Below are positions 35,813-44,780 of a DNA stretch of 64,000 bases, in pieces. How positions within the stretch are numbered: position 1 is the stretch's first letter; every line of letters starts with the position of its first letter. The notes under the pieces were generated by a model. The model was not told where the DNA came from and did no database searches. It saw only the letters and a list, made by a program, of their open reading frames with translations. The position numbers and the translations under genes were made by a program. Source of the DNA: Actinomadura luzonensis (lineage in GTDB: Bacteria; Actinomycetota; Actinomycetes; Streptosporangiales; Streptosporangiaceae); the NCBI RefSeq assembly GCF_022664455.2, contig NZ_JAKRKC020000001.1, forward strand, positions 3,105,001-3,169,000. The letters are read 5' to 3'.

Positions 35813-36712
35813 TTACGTGATGACGATCTGGGGATGGATGTCGTCGTAGACGCCGCGGTCGAAGTCGCCGGCCACCGGCGCGGCCACCGCCGCCGCCCCG
35901 AGCGCCGCCGCCCGCCGCAGCCGCTCCGGCCACGGGGCCGCCTCGACCAGGCCCAGCGCCAGCCCGGCCACCAGCGAGTCGCCCGCGCCCGTCGGGTTGC
36001 CGCGCACGGTGTACGGCATCCGCGCCCGGAACGTTCCCTCGCCGGTCACCGCCAGCAGCCCGCCCGCGCCCAGCGACACCACGACCGACTCGGCGCCCTC
36101 GCCGCGCAGCACCTCCGCGCCCCGGTCCGGCGGGCCCGGCACGGCCCTGGCCAGCTCCTCGGCGTTGGGCTTGACCACCGACGGGCGGCCCTTCGGCGCG
36201 TGCCGCAGCGGGTCGCCGTCGGCGTCGACGATGACGGGCGCCGGCACCAGAGCGCTCAGCGTGGCGTAGAAGTCGGCCGGCACGCCGCGCGGCAGGCTGC
36301 CCGACAACACCACCACGTCGGCGCGGGCGGCCAGCGCCGCGTAGTGCCGGGTGAAGGCCGCCAGCTCGTCCGCCGCCACCTCCGGCCCCGGCTCGTTGAA
36401 CAACGCCGTGCGGGCCGCGCCGCCGGTCTCCCTGACCGCCAGCGTCGTGCGCGAGTCGCCCTCGATCGCGAACACCGCGCTGGGCAGCTCCGCCGCCCGC
36501 AGGTCCGCCTCGATCGCCCGCCCGGTCGGCCCGCCGGCCAGGCCGGTGACCAGCACCTCCTGGCCGAGCGCGGCCAGCACGCGGGCCACGTTGACGCCCT
36601 TGCCGCCCGCCCGCCGGTGCACCCCGCCGACCCGGTTGACGCCGTCCCAGTCGACGGCGGGCACCTCGTAGGTCACGTCGAGCGCCATGTTGAGCGTCAC
36701 CGTGAGGATCAT
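35813..36712 (-). CDS. PfkB family kinase (tagatose 6-phosphate or fructose 1-phosphate kinase)
   Basis: The 299-residue kinase has MILTVTLNMALDVTY, RAGGKGVNVARVLAALG and the C-terminal signature TVRGNPTGAGDSLVAGLALG with the catalytic Asp. These are the marks of the LacC/FruK subgroup. Its ATG overlaps the stop of the nagA-like gene by one base (TGATG). Between a deacetylase and a class II aldolase, phosphorylation of tagatose 6-phosphate is the most economical role, but fructose 1-phosphate cannot be excluded. Confidence 0.86.
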   Translation of the reverse strand: MILTVTLNMALDVTYEVPAVDWDGVNRVGGVHRRAGGKGVNVARVLAALGQEVLVTGLAGGPTGRAIEADLRAAELPSAVFAIEGDSRTTLAVRETGGAARTALFNEPGPEVAADELAAFTRHYAALAARADVVVLSGSLPRGVPADFYATLSALVPAPVIVDADGDPLRHAPKGRPSVVKPNAEELARAVPGPPDRGAEVLRGEGAESVVVSLGAGGLLAVTGEGTFRARMPYTVRGNPTGAGDSLVAGLALGLVEAAPWPERLRRAAALGAAAVAAPVAGDFDRGVYDDIHPQIVIT

Positions 36713-37845
36713 CAGGGCTCCGTGATCCAGACGCCGTCCTTCATGACCCCGTCCACCTCCAGCTCGGGCGAGAGCACCACCAGGTCGGCGGCCTTGCCGA
36801 CGCCGATCGAGCCGATGCGGCCCGCCAGGCCCAGCACCCGCGCCGGCGTCAGCGAGGCCACCTGCACCGCGTCGGGCAGCGACAGGCCCAGCTCGCGCAC
36901 GGCCCGGCGGAAGGCGACGTCCATGGTCAGCGTGGAGCCCGCGATCGAGCCGCCCTCCACCAGCCGCGCCACGCCGTCGTCCACCCGCACCCGCATCGAG
37001 CCGAGCAGGTAGTCGCCGTCGCCCAGCCCGGCGGCCGACATGGCGTCGGTGACGAGCACCGTCCGGCCCGGCCCGGCCACCTCGTACGCCAGCCGCAACA
37101 TCGCCGGATGCACGTGCACGCCGTCGTTGATCAGCTCGACCGTGACGCGCTCGTCGTCGAGCAGCGCCGCGATCGGGCCCGGCGCCCGGTGCCCGAGCGG
37201 CGGCATCGCGTTGTACAGGTGCGTCGCCACGCTCGCGCCCGCCTCGATGCCCTCGATCGTGCGCTCGTAGTCGGCGTCGCTGTGGCCGATCGCGGCGATC
37301 ACGCCCTCGGCCGCCGCCGATCGGATCGTCTCCAGCGCCCCGGGCAGCTCGGGCGCGATCGTCAGCATGCGCACGTGCCCGCGCCCCGCCTTGACCAGCC
37401 CGGCGAACTCCTCCGGCGACGGCTCGCGCAGCAGCGTGGGATCGTGCGCCCCGCACCGGCCGGGCGCGATGTACGGGCCCTCGAAGTGGATGCCCGCCAG
37501 CAGCCCCTCCTCGCACAGCTCCGCCAGCGCCGTCGCCGCCCTGGCCAGGCCCTCGGGGGCGGCGGTGACCAGGCTCGCCATCATCGTGGTGGTGCCGTGT
37601 CGCCGGTGCAGCGCCACGGCCTGCCGCGCCTGGTCGAGGTCGCCGGTGGGGAAGGAGCCGCCGGCGCCCCCGTGGTTGTGCACGTCGACGAAGCCGGGCA
37701 CGACGTGCCGCCCGCCCACGCTCAGGCCCGGCCCGGGGGCGCTTCCGGAGCCGACATGCGTGATGCGGCCGTCTTCGATGGTCAGCCACCCCTCGTGCAC
37801 TCCCTCGGGAGTCACGATCCTGGCGTCGGCGAGAGTAAGGCTCAT
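36712..37845 (-). CDS. nagA: N-acetylglucosamine/galactosamine-6-phosphate deacetylase
   Basis: The 377-residue metal hydrolase removes the acetyl group from an N-acetylhexosamine 6-phosphate. Metal and active-site motifs are VDVHNHGGAGG, IHFEGPYIAPGRCGAHD, AIGHSDADYE, THLYNAMPPL, INDGVHVHP and the catalytic Asp in VTDAMSAAG. Its start overlaps the SIS gene by ATGA. With the tagatose-type kinase and aldolase downstream, GalNAc-6-phosphate (AgaA function) is a likely substrate, although NagA activity on GlcNAc-6-phosphate is equally consistent with the protein alone. Confidence 0.9.
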   Translation of the reverse strand: MSLTLADARIVTPEGVHEGWLTIEDGRITHVGSGSAPGPGLSVGGRHVVPGFVDVHNHGGAGGSFPTGDLDQARQAVALHRRHGTTTMMASLVTAAPEGLARAATALAELCEEGLLAGIHFEGPYIAPGRCGAHDPTLLREPSPEEFAGLVKAGRGHVRMLTIAPELPGALETIRSAAAEGVIAAIGHSDADYERTIEGIEAGASVATHLYNAMPPLGHRAPGPIAALLDDERVTVELINDGVHVHPAMLRLAYEVAGPGRTVLVTDAMSAAGLGDGDYLLGSMRVRVDDGVARLVEGGSIAGSTLTMDVAFRRAVRELGLSLPDAVQVASLTPARVLGLAGRIGSIGVGKAADLVVLSPELEVDGVMKDGVWITEP

Positions 37846-38714
37846 GGGGAAAGGATCACAGATCGCGTGAGGTGCATGGGCTCGTCGGGGTCGAGGCCGC
37901 GGGCGAAGGCGCGGGCGACGGCCACGCGCTGGGCGCGGATCAGCTCGGCCATCGGGTCGAGGTCGCTCTCCACGAACGTCGCGCCGGTCTGCTCGACCTG
38001 GGCGCGCAGGCCCTCGGGGGCGGCGCCGAGCATCCAGGTGACGCGGCCGGGCGCGCCGATGCTGATCGGGCCGTGGCGGTACTCCATCGCCGGGTACGCC
38101 TCCGTCCAGGAGCGGGACGCCTCGCGCATCTTGAGAGCGGCCTCCTGCGCCAGCCCGACCGTCCAGCCGGTGCCGAGGAAGCTGAACTGCTCGGCCTCGA
38201 CCAGCTCGGCGGGCAGGGGGTCGGCGACGGCCCGCTCGGCGTCGGCGACGGCCCGGGTGAGGTCCTCGCCGAGCGAGGCGCGCAGCAGCGCGAGCTGCGT
38301 GGTGGCGAACCTGGTCTGCACGACCGAGCGCTCGTCGGCGTAGTCGAGCACGATCACTTCGCCGGCGGCCCGCATGATCGGCGTGCGGGGGTCGGCGGTG
38401 ATGGCGGTGGCCGGCGTGCTGACGCGGGCCAGCAGCTCCAGCACCTCCGTGGTGGTGCCGGAGCGGGTCAGCGCGAGCACCCGGTCGTAGGCGCGGCCGG
38501 TGGGGAACTCGGAGGCGGCGAACGCGTCGGTCTCGCCGTGCCCGGCGCGCTCGCGGAGCGCGGCGTAGGCCATCGCGATGAACCAGGAGGTGCCGCAGCC
38601 GACCACGGCGACCCGCTCGCCCTCGCGCGGCAGAGCGCCCGCGGGGACGTCGGCGACGGCCCGCCGCCAGCACTCCGGCTGGGACGCGATCTCGGCTTCG
38701 GTGTGGGTGGTCAC
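37842..38714 (-). CDS. SIS-domain sugar isomerase/deaminase (AgaS-like)
   Basis: The 290-residue protein has two SIS domains (about 30-150 and 175-270) with VAVVGCGTSWFIAMAYAALRE, ALTRSGTTTEVLEL, SFLGTGWTVGLAQEAALKM and AYPAMEYRHGPIS. It resembles the isomerase half of GlmS and AgaS, which deaminates and isomerises galactosamine 6-phosphate to tagatose 6-phosphate. The GTG start has AGGGGAGG 7 nt upstream. It is the first gene of the operon, divergent from the DeoR repressor. Confidence 0.85.
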   Translation of the reverse strand: MTTHTEAEIASQPECWRRAVADVPAGALPREGERVAVVGCGTSWFIAMAYAALRERAGHGETDAFAASEFPTGRAYDRVLALTRSGTTTEVLELLARVSTPATAITADPRTPIMRAAGEVIVLDYADERSVVQTRFATTQLALLRASLGEDLTRAVADAERAVADPLPAELVEAEQFSFLGTGWTVGLAQEAALKMREASRSWTEAYPAMEYRHGPISIGAPGRVTWMLGAAPEGLRAQVEQTGATFVESDLDPMAELIRAQRVAVARAFARGLDPDEPMHLTRSVILSP

Positions 38715-38721
38715 CCGGGGC

Positions 38722-38758
38722 CTCCCCTAGATTGATTGTTTCTGCTTCGTTTATAGCA
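38722..38758 (-). promoter_or_regulatory. Amino-sugar operon promoter and DeoR operator
   Basis: On the minus strand a TATAAA-like box (38751-38756) leads into AAACGAAGCAGAAACAAT, an A-rich direct repeat like those bound by DeoR-type sugar repressors. The patch is strikingly AT-rich and lies between the SIS gene and the divergent DeoR gene. Confidence 0.45.
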
Positions 38759-38841
38759 GGAAAGCGCAAGATTGGGCAGTGGTGGCTCCAGTCCGCCCGG
38801 TGTGCCACGCTTGCTCCTGACCACATCCGCTAGGAGGCCCC

Positions 38842-39612
38842 GTGTCCCGCTACGACCGCTGGAACGCCATCCTCGAACTGCTCGCGCAGGAGGGCCGGCT
38901 GTCGGTGGAGGAGGCGGCGCAGGCGCTCGAGGTGTCCACCGCGACCATCCGGCGGGATTTCGACCAGCTCGCGCAGCAGCAGATGCTCATGCGCACCCGG
39001 GGCGGCGCGGTCGCGCAGAGCGTCAGCTACGACCTGCCGCTGCGCTACAAGACCGCCCGGCACGCCGACGAGAAGCACCGCATCGCGGCCGCGGCGGCCG
39101 AGCTGGTCCAGCCGGGCGCGGTGGTCGGGCTCAACGGCGGCACCACGACGTCCGAGCTGGCCCGCACGCTGGCCACCCGGCCCGCGCTGGAGAGCGGCTT
39201 CACGGTCGTCACGAACGCGCTCAACATCGCCGCCGAGCTGACCGTCCGCCAGCACGTCAAGATCGTGGTGACCGGCGGGGTGGCGCGGCCGCAGTCGTAC
39301 GAGCTGATCGGCCCGCTGGCCTCAGGGGTGCTGGAGCAGGTGACGCTCGACGTGGCCTTCCTCGGCGTGGACGCCCTCGACGTCGAGGTGGGCGCCTCCG
39401 CGCACCACGAGGGCGAGGCCAGCGTCAACAACCTGCTGATCAGCCGGGCCGCGCAGGTCGTCGTGGTGGCCGACTCCTCCAAGGTCGGCAAGCGGGCCTT
39501 CTCCCGCATCTGCCCGGCCGGCCAGATCGACACGCTGGTCACCGACGACCGGCTCTCCGACGAGCTGGCGGGCGGGCTCAGCGACGCCGGGGTCAAGGTG
39601 GTGCGCGCCTGA
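38842..39612 (+). CDS. DeoR/GlpR family transcriptional repressor
   Basis: The 256-residue regulator has the DeoR helix-turn-helix RLSVEEAAQALEVSTATIRRDFDQLAQQQML and the sugar-phosphate sensor domain (VVGLNGGTTTSELARTL, VVTNALNIAAEL, AFLGVDALD, VVADSSKVGKRAF). It starts with GTG. It is divergent from the SIS-nagA-pfkB-aldolase operon, which it probably represses until a phosphosugar from the pathway binds. Confidence 0.9.
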   Translation: MSRYDRWNAILELLAQEGRLSVEEAAQALEVSTATIRRDFDQLAQQQMLMRTRGGAVAQSVSYDLPLRYKTARHADEKHRIAAAAAELVQPGAVVGLNGGTTTSELARTLATRPALESGFTVVTNALNIAAELTVRQHVKIVVTGGVARPQSYELIGPLASGVLEQVTLDVAFLGVDALDVEVGASAHHEGEASVNNLLISRAAQVVVVADSSKVGKRAFSRICPAGQIDTLVTDDRLSDELAGGLSDAGVKVVRA

Positions 39613-39662
39613 GTGCGCGTCCTGGGTATGTAGGGAGCCTCAGGACGTACTCAGGGGGTGTC

Positions 39663-41393
39663 ATGGCGTCGGGGATGGGCGCGGCCCGGCTAGGGCCGGC
39701 CGAGCGGGCGGCGGCTCTGGAGCGCATGGCCGCGCGGGAGCTCGACGTGGTCGTGGTCGGCGGCGGCGTGGTGGGGGCGGGCGTCGCGCTCGACGCGGCC
39801 ACCCGCGGCCTGGACGTCGGCCTGGTCGAGGCGAGGGACTTCGCCTCCGGCACGTCCTCGCGCTCCTCCAAGCTGATCCACGGTGGCCTGCGCTACCTGG
39901 AGCAGCTCAACTTCGAGCTGGTGCGCGAGGCGTTGCAGGAGCGCTCGCTGCTGCTCCAGCGCATCGCGCCGCACCTGGTGCGGCCGGTGCCCTTCCTGTT
40001 CCCGATGACGCACCACCTGTGGGAGCGGCCATACGTGGGCGCGGGCGTGGCCCTGTACGACACGCTCGGCTTCGCCACCGGCCTGACCAGAGGCGTGCCG
40101 GGCCACCGGCACCTGTCGCGCTCGCGGGCGCTGCGGCTGGCCCCGGCGCTGAAGAAGAGCGCCTTCACCGGCGCCGTCCAGTACTGGGACGCGCAGGTGG
40201 ACGACGCCCGCTACGTGATGACCATGCTCCGTACGGCGGCCACGTACGGCGCGCACGTCGCCCCGCGCACGCAGGTCGTCGGGTTCCTGCGCGAGGGCGA
40301 GCGGGTCACCGGCGTGCGGGCGCGCGACCTGGAGACGGGCGCGGAGCTGGAGATCCGGGCCCAGCAGGTGGTCAACGCGACCGGCGTGTGGACCGACGAC
40401 ATCCAGGAGCTGGTGGGCGGGCGCGGCCAGATCCACGTCCGGGCGTCCAAGGGCATCCATCTGGTGGTGCCGCGCGACCGCATCCACTCGCTGACCGGGA
40501 TCATCCTGCGCACCGAGAAGTCGGTGCTGTTCGTCATCCCGTGGGGCCGCCACTGGATCATCGGCACCACCGACACCCGCTGGACGCTCGACAAGTCGCA
40601 CCCGGCGGCCTCCCGCACCGACATCGACTACCTGCTCGACCACGTCAACGCCGTGCTGTCGGTGCCGCTGACCCGCGACGACGTGGAGGGCGTCTACGCC
40701 GGGCTGCGCCCGCTGCTGTCGGGGGAGTCCGAGGAGACCTCCAAGCTGTCGCGGGAGCACGTGGTCGCGCATCCGGTGCCGGGGCTGGTGATGATCGCGG
40801 GCGGCAAGTACACCACGTACCGGGTGATGGCCCGCGACGCCGTCGACGCCGTGGCGCACGGCCTCGACCAGCGGGTGCCGCCCTCGTGCACCGACCGGGT
40901 CCCGCTGGTGGGCGCGGAGGGCTACCAGGCGCTGTGGAACTCCCGCCACCGCCTCGCCCACACCTCCGGGCTGCACGTGGCCAGGATCGAGCACCTGCTC
41001 CAGCGGTACGGCTCGCTCATCGACGAGGTGCTGGAGGTGATCGAGCGCGACCCGTCGCTGGCCCGGCCGCTGACCGGGGCCGACGACTACCTGCGCGCCG
41101 AGGTCGTGCACGCCGCCACGCACGAGGGCGCCCGGCACCTCAACGACGTGCTGACCCGGCGCACGCACATCTCCATCGAGACCTTCCACCGGGGCCAGGC
41201 GGTGGCGCAGGAGGCCGCCGAGCTGCTGGCCGGCCCGCTCGGCTGGGACGACGAGCAGGTCAAGCGGGAGGTCGAGTACTTCACCAAACGCGTCGAGGCC
41301 GAACGCCGCTCCCAGGAGCAGGACTCCGACCAGGAGGCGGACGCGATCCGGCTGGGCGCGCCGGAGATCGTCCCCGTCGTCCTCCCGGAGTGA
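39663..41393 (+). CDS. glpD: FAD-dependent glycerol-3-phosphate dehydrogenase
   Basis: GlpD oxidises sn-glycerol 3-phosphate to dihydroxyacetone phosphate at the membrane, passing electrons to the quinone pool. The 576-residue flavoprotein has the FAD motif VVVGGGVVGAGVALDAATRG, the FASGTSSRSSKLIHGGLRYL signature, ASKGIHLVVPR, WIIGTTDTRW and MIAGGKYTTYRVMA. Length is normal. It follows the DeoR gene by 50 bp, but nothing shows that it belongs to the amino-sugar pathway. Confidence 0.94.
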   Translation: MASGMGAARLGPAERAAALERMAARELDVVVVGGGVVGAGVALDAATRGLDVGLVEARDFASGTSSRSSKLIHGGLRYLEQLNFELVREALQERSLLLQRIAPHLVRPVPFLFPMTHHLWERPYVGAGVALYDTLGFATGLTRGVPGHRHLSRSRALRLAPALKKSAFTGAVQYWDAQVDDARYVMTMLRTAATYGAHVAPRTQVVGFLREGERVTGVRARDLETGAELEIRAQQVVNATGVWTDDIQELVGGRGQIHVRASKGIHLVVPRDRIHSLTGIILRTEKSVLFVIPWGRHWIIGTTDTRWTLDKSHPAASRTDIDYLLDHVNAVLSVPLTRDDVEGVYAGLRPLLSGESEETSKLSREHVVAHPVPGLVMIAGGKYTTYRVMARDAVDAVAHGLDQRVPPSCTDRVPLVGAEGYQALWNSRHRLAHTSGLHVARIEHLLQRYGSLIDEVLEVIERDPSLARPLTGADDYLRAEVVHAATHEGARHLNDVLTRRTHISIETFHRGQAVAQEAAELLAGPLGWDDEQVKREVEYFTKRVEAERRSQEQDSDQEADAIRLGAPEIVPVVLPE

Positions 41394-41410
41394 GCCCCGA
41401 GCCCGGGTGA

Positions 41411-41438
41411 GGCGGGCGGCCCGGTGCGGCCGCCCGCC
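41411..41438. terminator. Bidirectional terminator between glpD and the subtilisin gene
   Basis: GGCGGGCGGCC (41411-41421) and GGCCGCCCGCC (41428-41438) form a perfect 11-bp stem with a 6-nt loop between two convergent genes. There is no long T-run. Confidence 0.6.
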
Positions 41439-41445
41439 CGCCGGA

Positions 41446-42687
41446 TCAGTAGATCGCGGAGTCGTGCACGTCGAGCAGCGGCTCCTTGACGCCGTCGCCC
41501 GAGTCGTCGGTCCAGTTGAGGTTGCCGCTGCTGATCAGCGTGCTGCGCACGGCCAGCGCGCCCGCCCGGCTGGTGGGCTTGCGGCTGCCCGCGGTGAGGA
41601 TGCCGGCCGCGCCCGCCACGTGCGGGCTGGCCATCGAGGTGCCGCTGATCGTGTTGTAGCCGCCGTTGCGCCAGGTCGAGTAGATGCAGGTGCCGGGCGC
41701 GGTGATCTCGACGGTGGAGCCGTAGTTGGAGTAGAAGGCCGAGGTGTCGTCCTGGTCGGTCTCGCTGCGGCAGGAGAGCCGGTTGCCGCCGAGGCCGCCG
41801 GGCAGGCCGTCGTTGTCGGTCAGCGCCGAGACGGTGACCACGTCGGGGTGGTTGGCCGGGAAGAAGCCGGAGGTGTTGGCGTGGCTGTTGCCGGCGGCCA
41901 CGACGACCACGATGCCGGCGTTGGTGGCGTTGGTGATGGCGTTGCTGATCGCGCTGCTGGAGCAGCCGCTGCAGCCCAGGCTGAGGTTGATGACCTCGAT
42001 GGTCGCGGCGCGGGCCACCACCCAGTCGAGGCCGGCGGCGATGGCCGACAGGGTGCCCGAGCCGGAGGCGTTGAGCACCTTCACCGCGTGGATGCGGGCG
42101 CCGGGGGCGACGCCGACCGAGCCGATGCCGTTGTCGATGGCGCCGATGATGCCCGCGACGTGCGAGCCGTGGCCGTTGTCGTCGTTGCCGGAGTTGTTGA
42201 CGCAGAGGCCGGTCTGGCAGTTGGCGCGGGCCACCACGTTGAGGTCGGGGTGGGTGTAGTCGACGCCGGTGTCGACCACCGCGACGTCGGTGTCGACGCG
42301 GACGTCGTCCGTGCCGTCGATGTCGAGGTGGGGGTTGCTCGGGCCGAAGATCCGCCGGACGCCGGTGGGGACGGTCTGGGCGAAGGTGTGGACCTCGGCG
42401 TCGGGCTCGACGCTGAGCACGTTGGGGTTGCTCTTGAGCTGCTCGGCCGCGGCGGCGCTGAGCTGGGCGGTGTAGCCCTTGAAGGCGTGCTCGTAGACGC
42501 CGACGACCTGGCCGCCGTAGCGGGCGGCCTGGTCCTGGGCGAGGCTGCGCGGCGCCTCCCGTGTGAACGGCTTGAGCTGCACGATGTAGGTGCCGTCGGG
42601 TGCGGCGGCGGCCGTGGCGCCGAGCGGCGTCAGGGGTAACGCGAGCGCGCCGGCGAGCAATGCGAGCAGGGGGGTGAGTGGTCGCAT
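41446..42687 (-). CDS. Secreted subtilisin-like serine protease (S8)
   Basis: The 413-residue protease has a signal peptide (about 1-29), an I9-type propeptide (about 32-102, YIVQLKPFTREAP to VLSVEPDAEV) and a subtilase domain. The triad is Asp139 (AVVDTGVDYTHPDL), His173 (NGHGSHVAG) and Ser351 (SGTSMASPHVAG). The oxyanion Asn is in VAAGNSHANT. The enzyme is complete and should be secreted and self-processed. It is downstream of the beta-propeller lipoprotein on the same strand, with a palindrome in the gap. Confidence 0.93.
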   Translation of the reverse strand: MRPLTPLLALLAGALALPLTPLGATAAAAPDGTYIVQLKPFTREAPRSLAQDQAARYGGQVVGVYEHAFKGYTAQLSAAAAEQLKSNPNVLSVEPDAEVHTFAQTVPTGVRRIFGPSNPHLDIDGTDDVRVDTDVAVVDTGVDYTHPDLNVVARANCQTGLCVNNSGNDDNGHGSHVAGIIGAIDNGIGSVGVAPGARIHAVKVLNASGSGTLSAIAAGLDWVVARAATIEVINLSLGCSGCSSSAISNAITNATNAGIVVVVAAGNSHANTSGFFPANHPDVVTVSALTDNDGLPGGLGGNRLSCRSETDQDDTSAFYSNYGSTVEITAPGTCIYSTWRNGGYNTISGTSMASPHVAGAAGILTAGSRKPTSRAGALAVRSTLISSGNLNWTDDSGDGVKEPLLDVHDSAIY

Positions 42688-42723
42688 GGCAGCGTGAGCC
42701 CTTTCTCGACGAAGATCGGACAC

Positions 42724-42736
42724 TTGCTGTCAGCAA
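42724..42736. promoter_or_regulatory. Palindrome upstream of the subtilisin gene
   Basis: TTGCTGTCAGCAA is a 13-bp palindrome about 37 bp before the protease ATG. A second inverted pair TCCGATA/TATCGGA (42776-42782 and 42798-42804) lies at the end of the preceding gene. Either could be an operator; the second might act as a weak terminator. Confidence 0.35.
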
Positions 42737-42796
42737 AGCTTTCACGACTTGTCGGGCATGTCCATGAAGGTGCTGTCCGATAGCCGCTTTCGGTCT

Positions 42797-44749
42797 TTAT
42801 CGGAAGGGGACCCACGCCTGCGCGGCGAGCGTCGCGGCGTCGTTGACCTGCAGCCCGTCCTGGGACAACGTCCAGATTGAGGAGCCGATCACCATGGAGC
42901 GTTGAATGCCGGGTTGGTATGGCTGGTCGCCGTTCTGCCGGTGCTCCGGGTGCTTGATCATGCCCAGCCGCTCGACGCCGGAGTCGCCGATTCGCAGCAC
43001 GAGCGCGCCCGACTCGTTCTGCTGGTACAGCGGGACCACCGACAGGCCGGTCTTCGGCCAGTACAGGAACGCGTGCGGGTCCCACTCGGCCTCCGAGCCG
43101 GAGTCCCGCTGGAACAACTGCGACAGCCGGCGCGGCGCGGCCGGGTCGCTGACGTCGAACAGCGAGATCTGCGTGCCCAGCGTGCGGCCCTTCTCGCTGG
43201 CCTCCTGCCCGATCCCGATCAGCCGCCCCGCCGCCCCGGGATGCAGGTACGCCGAGTACCCGGTGATCTTCAGCTCGCCGGTCACCTTCGGCGCGGCCGG
43301 GTCGCGCAGGTCGAGGGCGTAGAGCGGGTCCACCTGGCGGAAGGTGACGCAGTAGCCCGCCGGGCCGATGAAGCGCACCGAGTAGATGCGCTCGCCCTCG
43401 CCCAGGCCGCCGACCTCGCCGGTCCGCGCCAGCGTGCGGGCGTCGAGCACGTGCACCGTGCTGGAGCTGCCGCGCCCGTCGGGGGAGACGATCGTGGTGG
43501 CGGCGCGCAGGTGGCCCTCGTACTCCGAGAGCGAGTACTGGTTCAGCAGCCGCCCGGCGACCTTGCCCGAGGCCACGTACGACGGCGCGCCCGGCGCGGT
43601 GACGTCGAAGCGGTGGATCTCGGTCTCCTCCGGCGGCGCGGTCGGCGTCGGCGCCGGCTCGCTCGGGGTGGGCTCCTCGGCCGGGGCGTCGCCGCTGGGC
43701 TTCGCCGGGGTCTCCTCGACCGGGGCCGGCGGCAGCGGCCACCACCAGCGGGGGTTGCTGGCGACGTACAGGCTGGTGCCGGTGCCGTAGACGATGTCGC
43801 CGTCGGCGGCCAGCGCGATCGGGTCGGTGCCCGCGCCGGTCAGGCCCTTCGACAGGTCCAGGGTGTGGACGGTCAGCAGGGACGTCCCCGTGTAGTCGGC
43901 CGGGTGGCTGATCCGCTCGCACGGCACCGTGCCGTCCGTGGTGCGGCCCGCGGCGTCGGTGATCTGCACCTTCGGCAGCCACGCCTGCAGCGGGGCCCGG
44001 CGGACCGTCTCCTGGTTGGCCTTGAGCAGGTCGGCCTCCGTCGACTTCTCCCCGGGCTGGGGGAACTCGATCTCCGGCTGGCTGCGGGTGACGATCCGGA
44101 CCGTCGAGCCGACCATCCTCGCGTCCACGTACGTGCCCTGCGGCTTGACCGTGCCGATCACCTTCGGCCGCGCCCCGGCCAGGTCCACCAGCACGTACCG
44201 GGTGTCGCCCGCCGGGACCAGGCCGGTCGTCTTGACCATGACGTCGCCGTAGCCGCGGAACAGCACCAGCGCCCGGTCGCCGGACAGCAGCAGGTCGGCG
44301 GGCGCGTAGAAGCGCTGGTCCCCCTCGGTCAGGTCGAGCGAGCCCGTCACCTCGCGGGTCGCGGTGTCGACCACGCGCAGGGTGCCGTTCGTGACCGTGA
44401 CCACGCGGTCGCCGTCGGTCTTGACCAGGTCCGGCTCGTCCACGCCGGCCTCGTGCACGTTCGTCGTGGAGTGCTCGGGGGTCGACTCCGCCTTCGCCAC
44501 CGACGCGGTGTCCTCCCGCGCCATCGCCATCGGGAACACGTTGCCCAGCCCGTACGCGCTCACGTTGCGCGCCGTGTGCTCGCGCAGCCCCGCCAGCAGG
44601 TCGTCGCAGCTCGTGTAGGCCACCAGGCGGACCGCGCCCAGCGAGACCGGCTTCGGCCGGGCGGGCTCGTCCTCGGCCGCCGGGGTGCAGGCGGCCGCCG
44701 CCGTCGCCAGCGCGGCGACGGCGGCGGCCGTGCGGATCAACGTCTTCAT
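42797..44749 (-). CDS. Beta-propeller domain lipoprotein
   Basis: The 650-residue protein has a lipoprotein signal with Cys21 (ALATAAAAC). The extracellular body is of the beta-propeller family with internal blades such as VHEAGVDEPDLVKTDGDRVV, LLLSGDRALVLFRGYG and TQISLFDVSDPAAPRRL. A Pro/Glu/Thr-rich linker interrupts it around residues 330-370. The family is secreted and of unknown function. It sits between a kinase with a sensor domain and a secreted protease, all on the minus strand. Confidence 0.83.
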   Translation of the reverse strand: MKTLIRTAAAVAALATAAAACTPAAEDEPARPKPVSLGAVRLVAYTSCDDLLAGLREHTARNVSAYGLGNVFPMAMAREDTASVAKAESTPEHSTTNVHEAGVDEPDLVKTDGDRVVTVTNGTLRVVDTATREVTGSLDLTEGDQRFYAPADLLLSGDRALVLFRGYGDVMVKTTGLVPAGDTRYVLVDLAGARPKVIGTVKPQGTYVDARMVGSTVRIVTRSQPEIEFPQPGEKSTEADLLKANQETVRRAPLQAWLPKVQITDAAGRTTDGTVPCERISHPADYTGTSLLTVHTLDLSKGLTGAGTDPIALAADGDIVYGTGTSLYVASNPRWWWPLPPAPVEETPAKPSGDAPAEEPTPSEPAPTPTAPPEETEIHRFDVTAPGAPSYVASGKVAGRLLNQYSLSEYEGHLRAATTIVSPDGRGSSSTVHVLDARTLARTGEVGGLGEGERIYSVRFIGPAGYCVTFRQVDPLYALDLRDPAAPKVTGELKITGYSAYLHPGAAGRLIGIGQEASEKGRTLGTQISLFDVSDPAAPRRLSQLFQRDSGSEAEWDPHAFLYWPKTGLSVVPLYQQNESGALVLRIGDSGVERLGMIKHPEHRQNGDQPYQPGIQRSMVIGSSIWTLSQDGLQVNDAATLAAQAWVPFR

Positions 44750-44780
44750 GACCTCATCACGGGCGGCGGGGCCGGATGGT

